Assembly (NCBI GenBank): GCA_946482365.1
Contig: CAMLQY010000001.1
Span: 200,819 to 264,818, forward strand
Reading direction: 5' to 3'
Length of the DNA stretch: 64,000 bases
Source of the DNA: an uncultured Actinomycetes bacterium
Lineage (GTDB): Bacteria > Actinomycetota > Thermoleophilia > Solirubrobacterales > 70-9
This document shows, one piece after another, positions 48,951 through 56,997 of the stretch. Below the pieces are notes generated by a model that saw only the letters and a program-made list of their open reading frames with translations, did no database searches and was not told where the DNA came from. Numbering within the stretch: the first letter of the stretch is position 1; each line of letters begins with the position of its first letter. The position numbers were made by a program, and so were the translations under genes.

Positions 48951-49621
48951 CAAACCCTCGCCCCGAAGCGGCGCCGGCGCTCCTCGAACTCCCGCAGGCA
49001 TTCCTCCAGCGCCTCGCGGCCGAAGTCAGGCCAGAGCTCGTCGCGGAACACCAGCTCCGAGTAGGCGCACTGCCAGAGCAGGAAGTTGGAGATGCGCCGC
49101 TCGCCGCTGGTGCGGATCAGGAGGTCGGGGTCGTGCATCTCGGGCGCGTAGAGCCGGCGACGGAACTCCTCCTCCGAATCTCCCTCGAACCCCCGAGCCG
49201 CGTCGACGATCTCCGCCCGTCCGCCGTAGTTGAAGGCGACGAAGAGGGTGATCCGGTCGTTCGCGGCGGTCTTCTCCTCCGCCCATTCCATGCGCTCGAC
49301 CAGCTCCGGCGCGACGCCCTCGCGCCGTCCGGCGAAGCGCATGCGCACGCCCTCGACGTCCAGCTCCGGGGTCTCCGCGTCGATCCTCTCCCCGAACATC
49401 GCCATCAGAGCCGCGACCTCCTCTGCCGGGCGCGACCAGTTCTCGGTCGAGAAGGAGAAGACGGTGAGCTCCTCGACCCCCAGCTCGACGGCGTCGCGAA
49501 GGCGGGCCTTCACGGTGTCGGCGCCGGCCCGGTGCCCCTCCACCGTCGGCACGCCCCGCTGCTCTGCCCAGCGCCCGTTGCCGTCGGTGATGATCGCCAC
49601 GTACCGCGCGGAGGCACTCAC
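48950..49621 (-). CDS. uppS: Isoprenyl transferase (undecaprenyl diphosphate synthase family)
   Basis: A 223-residue cis-prenyltransferase that builds the lipid carrier for cell-wall synthesis. Motifs: ITDGNGRWA (Asp for diphosphate binding), GHRAGADTV, FSFSTENWSRP and RTSGERRISNFLLWQ. Slightly shorter than the family mean but complete. GTG 49621 overlaps the frr stop by 4 bases. Confidence 0.94.
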   Translation of the reverse strand: MSASARYVAIITDGNGRWAEQRGVPTVEGHRAGADTVKARLRDAVELGVEELTVFSFSTENWSRPAEEVAALMAMFGERIDAETPELDVEGVRMRFAGRREGVAPELVERMEWAEEKTAANDRITLFVAFNYGGRAEIVDAARGFEGDSEEEFRRRLYAPEMHDPDLLIRTSGERRISNFLLWQCAYSELVFRDELWPDFGREALEECLREFEERRRRFGARV

Positions 49622-50181
49622 ACCTCCAGGATCTCCTCTTCCTTCCCCTTCAGGAGGGCGTCGATCTCGGCGATCGCCTCGTCGGTCTGCTTCTGCAGGG
49701 CGGTCTCGGCGCGGCGCTCGTCGTCCTCGCCGGCTTCCCCCTCCTTCTTCAGCTCGCGCAGGTCGTGCATCGTGTCGCGGCGGATGTTGCGGATCGCGAC
49801 CCGGCCCTCCTCGGCGACGCCGTGCACCACCTTGACCATGTCGCGGCGGCGCTCCTCGGTCAGCTCGGGGACCTGCAGCCGGATCACGTTGCCGTCGTTG
49901 CTCGGGGTGAGGCCGACGTCGGACTCCTGGATCGATTTCTCGATCGCCCCGATCGAGGACTTGTCGAAGGGGGTGACGGTGAGCAGCCGGGCGTCGGAGG
50001 TCGCCACGTTGGCGAGCTGCTTGAGCGGCGTCTGGGCGCCGTAGTAGTCGACGACGATGCGGTCGAGGAGGTGCGGCGAGGCGCGGCCGGTCCGCACCGT
50101 GGCCAGCTCGCCACGGCTCGACTCGACCGACTTGCCCATGCGGTCCTTAGCGTCTTCGAGCAGTTCGTCGATCAGCGCCAC
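49618..50181 (-). CDS. frr: Ribosome recycling factor
   Basis: A 187-residue two-domain protein that, with EF-G, splits post-termination ribosomes. Landmarks: RTGRASPHLLDRIVVDYYG, TPFDKSSIGAIEKSI, and VPELTEERRRDMVK. Length is normal. Lies between pyrH and uppS, the standard order. Confidence 0.96.
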   Translation of the reverse strand: MALIDELLEDAKDRMGKSVESSRGELATVRTGRASPHLLDRIVVDYYGAQTPLKQLANVATSDARLLTVTPFDKSSIGAIEKSIQESDVGLTPSNDGNVIRLQVPELTEERRRDMVKVVHGVAEEGRVAIRNIRRDTMHDLRELKKEGEAGEDDERRAETALQKQTDEAIAEIDALLKGKEEEILEV

Positions 50182-50197
50182 CGTGCCCCCGTTCTCG

Positions 50198-50932
50198 TCA
50201 CCGGGAGGGCTCGCCGGAAACCAGCGTGCCCACCCTCTCGCCGCTGACGATCCTATCTATGTTGTCCGCGTCCCCCATGTTGAAGACGTAGATCGGCAGG
50301 TCGTTGTCCATGCAGAGCGAGAGCGCCGTCGAGTCCATCACCCTGAGCCCGCGCTCGATCGCCTCGCGGTGGCCGATCTCGGCGATGAACTCGGCGTCCG
50401 GGTTGGTCGCCGGGTCGGAGTCGTAGACCCCCTCCACCCCGTTCTTCGCCATCAGGATCGCTTCGGCGTGGATCTCCAGCGCCCGCAGCGCGGCCGCGGT
50501 GTCGGTGGTGAAGAACGGGTTGCCGGTGCCAGCGGCGAAGATCACCACGCGGCCCTTCTCCAAGTGGCGCATCGCGCGGCGGCGGATGTAGGGCTCGGCC
50601 ACCTCCTTGACGTCGATCGCCGAGAGGACCCGGGTGTGCTCGCCGGTCTTCTCCAGCGCATCCTGGAGGGTCAGGGCGTTGAGCACCGTCGCCATCATCC
50701 CCATGTAGTCGCCGGTCGCCCGGTCCATCCCTTCGGCGGCGGCGGAGAGGCCGCGGTAGATGTTGCCCGCGCCGACCACGATCGCCACCTCGACCCCGCG
50801 CCCGCGGATCGCGGAGACCTGCTCGGCGATCCTCTTCACCTCGGCCGCGTCGGTGCCGTAGGAGAGATCGCCCATCAGCGCCTCGCCCGAGAGCTTCAGG
50901 AGGATGCGTTTGAACTGGGGGTCGCTGGCCAA
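50198..50932 (-). CDS. pyrH: UMP kinase
   Basis: A 244-residue amino-acid-kinase-fold enzyme making UDP. Landmarks: [42 protein letters not shown] 50932 is chosen: TAGGCT (overlapping the tsf stop) ends 10 bases upstream, and the kinase motif follows within a few residues. The longer open frame is an antisense-free shadow of tsf in another frame. Confidence 0.93.
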   Translation of the reverse strand: MASDPQFKRILLKLSGEALMGDLSYGTDAAEVKRIAEQVSAIRGRGVEVAIVVGAGNIYRGLSAAAEGMDRATGDYMGMMATVLNALTLQDALEKTGEHTRVLSAIDVKEVAEPYIRRRAMRHLEKGRVVIFAAGTGNPFFTTDTAAALRALEIHAEAILMAKNGVEGVYDSDPATNPDAEFIAEIGHREAIERGLRVMDSTALSLCMDNDLPIYVFNMGDADNIDRIVSGERVGTLVSGEPSR

Positions 50933-50945
50933 ACCAGGCCTGAGC

Positions 50946-51548
50946 CTATTCGCCGACGCGGAAGTAGGCGAAGCGCGCGATGCGGATGTTCTCGCCGGTC
51001 TTGGCGGCCAGCTCCTGGCGCAGCTCCTCGATCGACTTCGAGTCGTGCTTCTCGGCGTTGACGTGGGCCTGGTCGAGCAGGGCGACTTCCTTGCCCCACT
51101 TGGCGAGCTGTCCTTCGACGATCTTCTCGACGACGTCGTCGGGCTTGCCGTCCTCGCGCGCCTTCTCCTCGAAGACGCGCTTCTCGGCCTCGCGCTCGGA
51201 CTCGGGGATCTCGTCCATCGTGACGAAGCGCGGCGCCATCGCCGCGACATGGAGGGCGACCTCGTAGGCAAAGGCCTTGAAGTCCTCGTTGCGGGCGACG
51301 AAGTCCGTCTCGCACTGGACTTCGACCATCGCCCCGACCTTGTCGTTGGCGTGGATGTAGGAGGCGACGACCCCCTCGTTCGTGCCGCGCCCCTCGCGCT
51401 TGGCTGCCGAGGCCTGGCCCTTCACCCGGAGGATCTCGATCGCGCGGTCCACGTCCCCCTCGGACTCGGTCAGCGCGGCCTTGCAGTCCATCATCGCCGC
51501 CCCGGTCCGGTCCCGAAGCGCCTTCACGTCAGCAGCAGTGACGCTCAT
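50946..51548 (-). CDS. tsf: Elongation factor Ts
   Basis: A 200-residue nucleotide exchange factor for EF-Tu, of the short form. The N-terminal UBA-like domain has [19 protein letters not shown], and the core holds [17 protein letters not shown]. It lacks the second subdomain seen in enterobacterial EF-Ts. Overlaps the rpsB stop by 4 bases (ATGA). Confidence 0.95.
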   Translation of the reverse strand: MSVTAADVKALRDRTGAAMMDCKAALTESEGDVDRAIEILRVKGQASAAKREGRGTNEGVVASYIHANDKVGAMVEVQCETDFVARNEDFKAFAYEVALHVAAMAPRFVTMDEIPESEREAEKRVFEEKAREDGKPDDVVEKIVEGQLAKWGKEVALLDQAHVNAEKHDSKSIEELRQELAAKTGENIRIARFAYFRVGE

Positions 51549-52663
51549 TTCCCCTCCTCAGCTTTCTCCTCGGCGGCGGGCTCCTCAGTCTTCTCCTCGG
51601 CAGCTTTTTCGTCCGCGGCAGGCTCCTCAGCCTTCGCCTCGGGAGCTTTCTCGGGCTCCGCAGCTTTCTCCTCCGCAGCAGGAGCTTTCTCCGCCTCGGG
51701 AGCTTTCTCACCCGCCTCAGCCTGGCCCGCTTCCTCTGCGGGTGGCGCAGCCGATACGGCCGGGGCCGCAGCAGGAGCCACCGGGGCCTGAGCCGGCGCT
51801 TTAGCAGCAGCCTGCGCCGCCTCTGCTTTCTTCGCCGCCTCTTCCTCCGCTTCGGCTTTCTGAGCAGCCTCCTCCGCGGCAATCCGCGCTTTCTCTTCTT
51901 CCTCGCGCTTCTTCCGCTCTTCCTCTTCCTTCTTTCGCCGCTCCATTTCCTCGGCGATACGGCGCTCCTCTTTTACCCTCCAGGAGCTGGCGCCCTCGTC
52001 GACCGCGCCGCCGATCGTGCCGATCACCAGCTCGCAGGAGCGGATCGCGTCGTCGTTGCCGGGGATCACGTAGTCGATCGGGGTCGGATCGCAGTTGGTG
52101 TCGACCAGGGCGATGATCGGGATCCGCAGGCGCGCCGCCTCGCGCACCGCTATCTCCTCGGTTTTGAGGTCGGTGACGAAGACCGCGTCGGGCAGGCGCT
52201 GCATGTCACGGACCCCGCCGAGGTTGAACTCGAGCTTGGCGAGTTCGGCCTGCATCCCCATCCGCTCCTTGGTCGGCAGCAGCTCGAGCTTGCCCTCTTC
52301 GCGCCACGAGATGAGCTCGTGCAGGCGCGCGATCCTGGCGGACATCGTGTTGAAGTTGGTCAGCAGCCCGCCCAGCCAGCGCTGGTTGACGTAGGGCATC
52401 TTGCAGCGGTTGGCCCAGTCTTCGACCGGGCCCCGGGCCTGCTTCTTGGTCCCGACGAAGAGCAGGGTGCCGCCACCGGTGGCCAGCTCGCCGGCGAAGC
52501 GGCGCGCGTTCTCCAGCAGCGCCTCGGTCTGGACGAGGTCGATGATGTGGATCCCGTCCAGCTCGCCGAAGATGTAGCGGCGCATGTTCGGGTTCCAGCG
52601 ACGGGTCTGGTGGCCGAAGTGGACTCCGGCCTCCAGCAGCTCTTTGAGGCCTGCCTCTGGCAT
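51545..52663 (-). CDS. rpsB: 30S ribosomal protein S2 with a long Ala/Glu/Lys/Pro tail
   Basis: A 372-residue S2. Residues 1-225 are the ordinary ribosomal core ([44 protein letters not shown]). The rest, about 145 residues, is a low-complexity tail: a charged helix rich in Glu/Lys/Arg, then repeats of Ala, Glu, Pro and Lys. ATG 52663 has AAGGAG 8 bases upstream and a long structured leader, unlike most genes here. The upstream open frame is a shadow. Confidence 0.94.
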   Translation of the reverse strand: MPEAGLKELLEAGVHFGHQTRRWNPNMRRYIFGELDGIHIIDLVQTEALLENARRFAGELATGGGTLLFVGTKKQARGPVEDWANRCKMPYVNQRWLGGLLTNFNTMSARIARLHELISWREEGKLELLPTKERMGMQAELAKLEFNLGGVRDMQRLPDAVFVTDLKTEEIAVREAARLRIPIIALVDTNCDPTPIDYVIPGNDDAIRSCELVIGTIGGAVDEGASSWRVKEERRIAEEMERRKKEEEERKKREEEEKARIAAEEAAQKAEAEEEAAKKAEAAQAAAKAPAQAPVAPAAAPAVSAAPPAEEAGQAEAGEKAPEAEKAPAAEEKAAEPEKAPEAKAEEPAADEKAAEEKTEEPAAEEKAEEGK

Positions 52664-52780
52664 GGGTGAAGCTCCTTGGTTGTGAGATGCGTCCCGCCGC
52701 CCTCCCCGGGAGCCGGCGCGATGCCGGTCAGGATCCGGTTCGGCACCGACGGGGGTCGGTTTCCGAGCCGGTGGATTGTA
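52664..52780 (-). promoter_or_regulatory. rpsB promoter and structured leader
   Basis: TACAAT on the minus strand (plus 52775-52780) predicts a start near 52768 and a leader of about 105 bases. The leader opens with a long hairpin: CCGGCTCGG pairs with CCGAACCGG, then CCGAC with GTCGG (52735-52771). A second stem CCGGC-N5-GCCGG follows at 52713-52727. This resembles an autoregulatory ribosomal-protein leader, but the S2-binding function is an inference. Confidence 0.55.
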
Positions 52781-52791
52781 GAGGGGCGGGA

Positions 52792-53478
52792 CTAGACCGC
52801 GCGGGCCGCCTGCAGAGCGGCCTCGAGGTCCGCCGGCAACCCGGAGGAGAAGCTCAGCCGCTCGCCGCTGGTGGGATGGTCGAAGGCGAGGCGGTGAGCG
52901 TGGAGGAACTGGCGCTCGAGCCCGTGCTTGCGCTCGCCGCCATAGGTCGTGTCGCCCACCAGCGGATGGCCGATCGCCGCGAAATGGGCGCGGATCTGGT
53001 GCGTGCGGCCGGTCTCCAGCTTGGCCTCGAGGTAGGTCTCCGCGCCGAGCAGCTCGAGCACCTCGAAATGGGTGCGAGCCTGGCGCGAGGCGGCGCCGGA
53101 GACGGCCATGCGGTGGCGCTGGCGCGAGGCGCGCCCGATCGGGGCGTCGATCGTGCCGGTGCGGGAGGCGAGGCGGCCGCGCGCCAGGGCGAGGTAGGCG
53201 CGTTCGACGTCGCGCCGCTGCACCGCCGCCTGCAGGGCCGCGTGGGCCTCGTCGGTGCGGGCGACGACGAGCAGGCCGCTGGTTCCCTTGTCGAGCCGGT
53301 GCACGATCCCGGGCCGCTCGGGGTCGGCTCCCCCTCCGAGCAGGTCGCCGAGCTCCTCGACCAGGGTCGGGCCGCGGTGCGAGGGCGCCGGGTGGACGAC
53401 CAGGCCCGCGGGCTTGTCGACCACGGCCAGCGCCTCGTCCTCGTAGACGACTCGCAGCCCCCCGCTCACAGCACACAC
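52792..53478 (-). CDS. RluA-family pseudouridine synthase without S4 domain
   Basis: A 228-residue pseudouridine synthase of the RluA/RluD family. The catalytic Asp is in [18 protein letters not shown] and [20 protein letters not shown] are also present. RluD-type proteins usually carry an N-terminal S4 RNA-binding domain of 60-90 residues, which is missing here: the protein starts directly with [14 protein letters not shown]. The rRNA or tRNA target is unknown. GTG 53478 or GTG 53469 may be the start. It follows lspA, as is common. Confidence 0.86.
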   Translation of the reverse strand: MCAVSGGLRVVYEDEALAVVDKPAGLVVHPAPSHRGPTLVEELGDLLGGGADPERPGIVHRLDKGTSGLLVVARTDEAHAALQAAVQRRDVERAYLALARGRLASRTGTIDAPIGRASRQRHRMAVSGAASRQARTHFEVLELLGAETYLEAKLETGRTHQIRAHFAAIGHPLVGDTTYGGERKHGLERQFLHAHRLAFDHPTSGERLSFSSGLPADLEAALQAARAV

Positions 53479-53484
53479 CCCCCC

Positions 53485-53531
53485 TTCCGGTGCGCTTTAT
53501 CCCCGGATAGCGAGGGAAAGGCGCACCGGAA
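53485..53531. repeat. 47-bp fold-back repeat, family II copy C
   Basis: Outer arms TTCCGGTGCGC and GCGCACCGGAA are perfect; inner CTTTATCCCC and GAGGGAAAG pair with mismatches; tip contains GGATAG. It ends 2 bases before the lspA stop and lies 7 bases upstream of the rluD-like start. Confidence 0.75.
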
Positions 53532-53533
53532 GG

Positions 53534-53995
53534 TCATTTGGCCTCTTTCTCCCGCAGGTAGGAGAGGACGAAGAGGAGGACGCCGGCGGTCACGGCGACG
53601 TCGGCGAGGTTGAAGGCCGGCCAGGCGCCGATCTGGACGTAGTCGGTCACGGCGTCGGTGCGGACCCGGTCGACGAGGTTGCCGAGGGCGCCTCCGGCGA
53701 GCAGCCCCACGGCGATCCACATCCCCCGCCGGGTCGGGTCCCGCGAGAAGACCACGCCGATCGCAACCAGCGCCAGGAGGGGAAGCGCCACCAGGAGAGC
53801 CCCGCCTCCGCTGGCCAAGCCGAAGGCGATCCCGGTGTTGTGCGAGAGGGTCAGTTCCACCGGGCCGAGGACGCCGACGTCCTCGCCGGGCACGAGCTCG
53901 GCCTCGACCACGGCCTTCGCGACCTGGTCGAGGGCGAGGACCAGCCCGGCGAGCGCGCCGGCCAGGCCCCAGGCGCGGGCGCGGAGGCCGGTCAC
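53534..53995 (-). CDS. lspA: Lipoprotein signal peptidase
   Basis: A 153-residue membrane aspartyl protease with four helices that cleaves prolipoproteins such as the one at 10667. The two catalytic aspartates are in GNLVDRVRTDAVTDY and FNLADVAV. GTG 53995 overlaps the yggT stop by 4 bases. Confidence 0.94.
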   Translation of the reverse strand: MTGLRARAWGLAGALAGLVLALDQVAKAVVEAELVPGEDVGVLGPVELTLSHNTGIAFGLASGGGALLVALPLLALVAIGVVFSRDPTRRGMWIAVGLLAGGALGNLVDRVRTDAVTDYVQIGAWPAFNLADVAVTAGVLLFVLSYLREKEAK

Positions 53996-54294
53996 CCTTC
54001 GATCAGGCCGACGACGATCGCGCGCAGGATGAAGAGCGCGATCACGCCGACGATCGGGCTCAGGTCGAGCGCGAAGCCGCCACCGCCGATCGGCGGCAGG
54101 AAGCGCCGGAAGAAGCTCAGGTAGGGGTCGGTCGTCTCTTTGACGAAGTCGAGCGTCGCCCGCAGCGGCCGGTTGTAGGGCATGCGCGGCACCCAGGAGA
54201 TCAGGATGTTGAGGAAGATCAGGATGATGTAGACGAGGAACAGCGCGCTGACGTACGCGGCTATGTCGCTGCGGGCGATCGCGAGGAGGGTCAT
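53992..54294 (-). CDS. YggT family membrane protein
   Basis: A 100-residue protein with two hydrophobic regions: about residues 10-35 (YVSALFLVYIILIFLNILIS) and 75-97. The amphipathic middle with ETTDPYLSFFRRFLPP matches the YggT signature of membrane proteins found beside division genes. Precise role unknown. Overlaps proC and lspA by 4 bases each side. Confidence 0.88.
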   Translation of the reverse strand: MTLLAIARSDIAAYVSALFLVYIILIFLNILISWVPRMPYNRPLRATLDFVKETTDPYLSFFRRFLPPIGGGGFALDLSPIVGVIALFILRAIVVGLIEG

Positions 54295-55031
54295 CCGCGC
54301 ATCCTCTCCAGCGAGGCCTTCACGGCGGCCGCGAAGGCCTCACGGACGCCTTCGCGGTCGAGCGCCTCCAGCCCGGCCTCGGTGCTGCCCCCGGGGGAGG
54401 CCACCGCCTTCCGCACGTCCGCCGGGTGGCGCACCCGCAGCAGCTCCGCCGTCCCCGCGGCGGTCTCCACCACCAGCTCCCTCGCCAGCTCCTCGTCCAG
54501 CCCGTCGGCGGCGCCGGCGCCGGCGATCGCCTCGACCGCGAGCGCGAGGTAGGCGGGGGCGCACCCCATCACCGCCGTCGCCGCGTCGAACTGGGAGTCC
54601 GGCAGGTCGACGACGTGGCCCAGGGTCCCGAGCACCGCACGCAGGTCCGGACTGGGAGCCCCGGCGACGCAGAGCACGCCCCTGCGCACCTCCACGCCGA
54701 CGTTCGGCATCAAGCGAGTGACCTCGGAATCGGGAAAGGCCGCCGCCACCTTCTCCAGCGAGGTCGCCCCGAGCAGGGAGACGACCGCCTTCGCATCGCC
54801 CAGCTCCGCCGCGGCGGCGTCGAGCGCCGCCGGCTTCACGGCCAGCACGACGACGTCCGCGCGTTCCGCAAGCTCGCGGTTCGTGGCGAGGGCCTCCCCA
54901 CCGACCTCGGCTGCCAGCTCGGCGGCCCGGCCGGAGCCGCCGTCGGTGAAGACCATCGCCTCTACCGCACCGCGCAAGCCGCGCGCCATGGCGGCGGCCA
55001 TGCTGCCCGAGCCGACGAATCCGACGATCAT
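54291..55031 (-). CDS. proC: Pyrroline-5-carboxylate reductase
   Basis: A 246-residue NAD(P)H enzyme for the last step of proline synthesis. The Rossmann motif GFVGSGSMAAAMARG opens the protein; VVLAVKPAAL and the C-terminal VASPGGSTEAGLEAL are characteristic. ATG 55031 has TAGTCT 8 bases upstream. Placement beside sepF is conserved in actinobacteria. Confidence 0.93.
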   Translation of the reverse strand: MIVGFVGSGSMAAAMARGLRGAVEAMVFTDGGSGRAAELAAEVGGEALATNRELAERADVVVLAVKPAALDAAAAELGDAKAVVSLLGATSLEKVAAAFPDSEVTRLMPNVGVEVRRGVLCVAGAPSPDLRAVLGTLGHVVDLPDSQFDAATAVMGCAPAYLALAVEAIAGAGAADGLDEELARELVVETAAGTAELLRVRHPADVRKAVASPGGSTEAGLEALDREGVREAFAAAVKASLERMRG

Positions 55032-55039
55032 CGTCCGGG

Positions 55040-55045
55040 AGACTA
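55040..55045 (-). promoter_or_regulatory. -10 hexamer of proC
   Basis: TAGTCT on the minus strand, 8 bases before ATG 55031 and just upstream of the sepF stop boundary. Confidence 0.45.
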
Positions 55046-55052
55046 GTCGGAG

Positions 55053-55598
55053 CTAGGACTGGTTGAAGAAGCCTTTGTCGAGGAGGCGAGCCTTCTCCTC
55101 GGCCGAGACCTCGACGTTGCGCGGCGTCAGCAGGAAGATCTTCTCGGCGATCCGCTGCATGCCGCCGTCGAGCGAGTAGGTGAGGCCGGAGCAGAAGTCG
55201 ATCATCCGCTTGGAGAGCTCGTGGTCGGTCGTCTGCAGGTTGAGGATCACCGGCACTGAGCGCTTGAACTGGTCGGCGACCTGCTGGGCGTCGTTGAAGT
55301 TGCGCGGGATGACGAGGTGGACCTGGACGTCGGAGTCGCCGTTGGACACCGGCCGCAGCGTGCGCGTGCGCGAGGCCGAGATCGGCTCGTCGTCGGCGAA
55401 GATGTCGTCGATCTCGTCGCGCCGTGAGCGCCTCGAGGTGGGCAGGCGGCGGACCTGGCTCGAGTCGCGGCGCCCTTCGTGGGCGTCTTCGACGCCGGTC
55501 TCGTGCTCGAACTCTTCGTCGTACTCGGGGCCGTAGTCGTGGTCCTCGGCAAGGCCGAAGTAGACCAGCGCTCTATGCCATGTATCGCGTAGGGCCAT
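55053..55598 (-). CDS. sepF: Cell division protein SepF
   Basis: A 181-residue FtsZ-membrane tether. An N-terminal amphipathic segment (LRDTWHRALVYFGLAED) is the likely membrane anchor; an acidic, disordered linker with a basic patch follows. The SepF core (about 95-175) contains VHLVIPRNFNDAQQVADQF and MIDFCSGLTYSLDGGMQ. ATG 55598 has no -10 box at leaderless spacing; possible AT-rich elements lie 30-50 bases upstream. Confidence 0.94.
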   Translation of the reverse strand: MALRDTWHRALVYFGLAEDHDYGPEYDEEFEHETGVEDAHEGRRDSSQVRRLPTSRRSRRDEIDDIFADDEPISASRTRTLRPVSNGDSDVQVHLVIPRNFNDAQQVADQFKRSVPVILNLQTTDHELSKRMIDFCSGLTYSLDGGMQRIAEKIFLLTPRNVEVSAEEKARLLDKGFFNQS

Positions 55599-55772
55599 GG
55601 TTAACCGCGTGTTTCGGCCTTTATTGGCCGATTCCTTTACAGATTATGGCTGACTTTGGGCTGTGCCCGCGGGTCCTGTCGCTGCAGGGGACCCACCGCC
55701 CCCTGCGGTCGCTAAAGCGTCCTCGGGGGCGGTCCCCCCTACAGCGCCACCCGCGGGAAGAGGCGTCGGATG
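55599..55772. other. Gap between yggS and sepF
   Basis: 174 bases. The part next to sepF is the most AT-rich stretch of the region and probably holds its promoter (CATAAT on the minus strand near 55643-55648); it also has a small GGCC-AATAAA-GGCC hairpin. The rest is repeat family III copy 3. Confidence 0.5.
55666..55757. repeat. 90-bp fold-back repeat, family III copy 3
   Basis: Outer stem CCCGCGGGT/ACCCGCGGG, then conserved CCTGTCGC and CAGCGCC, stem GCTGCAGGGG/CCCCTACAGC, stem ACCGCCCC/GGGGGCGGT and tip CGC-TAAA-GCG. Stem bases differ from copies 1 and 2 but pairing is kept; CCTGTC, CTGCGG, TAAA and TCCTCGG strings are unchanged. Confidence 0.78.
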
Positions 55773-56405
55773 TCAGATGTACAGAGCCGTGCCCAGGCGG
55801 ATGATCGTGGCGCCCTCCTCGACGGCGACCTGCCAGTCCTGGGAGGTGCCCATGGAGAGGCGCTGGAGGTTGTGCTGAGCTGCTAGGTCTCGGAGGCGGG
55901 CGAAGTAGGGGCGGGAGGCCTCGGGGTCCTGGCTGAAGGGGGGCATGGTCATCAGGCCGGTGACGCGCACGGGGCAGCGTTCTATGAAGGCGGAAAGGTC
56001 GTGTGGTGCGACGCCGGCCTTGCCTTGCTCGCCGGCTACGTTGACCTCGATCAGTACCTCGGTGTCCGGGTCGGCGTGGCGGGCGAGCTGTTCCAGTGCG
56101 GAGTCGGTGGCAACGGAGTGGATCAGGCGGCAGGCAGGCAGCAGCTGCTTCACCTTGCGGCTCTGCAGGTTGCCGATGAAGTCCCACTCGAAGGCGTCGC
56201 CCCAGCGCTCGTGCTTGGCAGCCAGCTCCTGCTGGCGGTTCTCGCCGACCAGCCTCACCCCGGCTTCGGCGAGCGCCCCCATCTCCTCCAGGGGCACGTA
56301 CTTGGTGGCGGCGAGGATCTCCACCCCGGGCCCGGCGACCTCGCGGGCGCGCGCCAGGTTGGCGGCGATCTTCGCCGCTTCGAGCCCGTGGATCAGGCCA
56401 GGCAC
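55773..56405 (-). CDS. PLP homeostasis protein YggS/PROSC family
   Basis: A 210-residue single-domain fold-type III PLP protein that buffers cellular PLP. The PLP lysine is in LAATKYVP; GENRQQELAAKH, WDFIGNLQSRK and the C-terminal SMGTSQDWQVAVEEGAT are family signatures. GTG 56405 lies 1 base after the pgeF stop; a longer frame is a shadow of pgeF. Part of the conserved division-cluster order pgeF-yggS-sepF. Confidence 0.93.
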   Translation of the reverse strand: MPGLIHGLEAAKIAANLARAREVAGPGVEILAATKYVPLEEMGALAEAGVRLVGENRQQELAAKHERWGDAFEWDFIGNLQSRKVKQLLPACRLIHSVATDSALEQLARHADPDTEVLIEVNVAGEQGKAGVAPHDLSAFIERCPVRVTGLMTMPPFSQDPEASRPYFARLRDLAAQHNLQRLSMGTSQDWQVAVEEGATIIRLGTALYI

Positions 56406-56406
56406 G

Positions 56407-56997
56407 TCAGGCCCTCTCCCCGTCGAGCCAGACGAGGCCGGCCTGGCGCCTCGTGTCGCCGTCGCGCCGGTGCGAGAAGAAGAGCTCGGGCTCACAGCAG
56501 GTGCAGAGGTCCGCGGACTCGACCTCCCCGACCCCCGCCTCGCGCAGCTGCCGCCGCGCCTCGCTCCAGAGGTCGACCTCGTAGCAGCAGGGGCCGATAC
56601 CCGGTCCGATCGCCGCCGCGGTCGCTCCCACGGCAGCGGCGCCGAGGAGGGCTAGCTCCTGCTCCAGGCCGCGCCTGCCGCAGTGCAGGATCGCCGCGCC
56701 GTCCGGGCCTGCGACGGCAACCGGAAGGCAGTCGGCGCCGAAGACGAGGCCGATCGTCTCGCGGTCAGTCACCACATGGCCGTCGGCCTCCACCGGAACC
56801 TCGCCACGACCGTGGACCGCCAGCTCGACACCGTGCACCTGGCGGGAGGTGACGATCCGTCCCGGGTCGATTCCCAGCGCCGCCAGCGGCGCCAGCGTCT
56901 GCTTCGCCGAGCCGAAGGCACGGGTGGTGAAGGCGGCGGTCGATCCAGGCAGCTCGGCCTCGAGCCAGCGCATGCCGTCGATCTCACGCCACTCCAT
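56407..56997 (-). CDS. pgeF: YfiH/LACC1-family purine nucleoside phosphorylase-type protein
   Basis: A 196-residue protein of the family once called polyphenol oxidase, now tied to nucleoside phosphorolysis or peptidoglycan-intermediate editing. The three metal ligands appear conserved: His in RQVHGVE, Cys in GADCLPV, His in ILHCGRRG. The usual HAGWRG motif is changed to HCGRRG, and the N-terminal GGVS motif is reduced to FTTRAFG. A CCEPELFFSHRRDG stretch near the end is typical. It overlaps the cca 3' end by 14 bases. Confidence 0.85.
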   Translation of the reverse strand: MEWREIDGMRWLEAELPGSTAAFTTRAFGSAKQTLAPLAALGIDPGRIVTSRQVHGVELAVHGRGEVPVEADGHVVTDRETIGLVFGADCLPVAVAGPDGAAILHCGRRGLEQELALLGAAAVGATAAAIGPGIGPCCYEVDLWSEARRQLREAGVGEVESADLCTCCEPELFFSHRRDGDTRRQAGLVWLDGERA

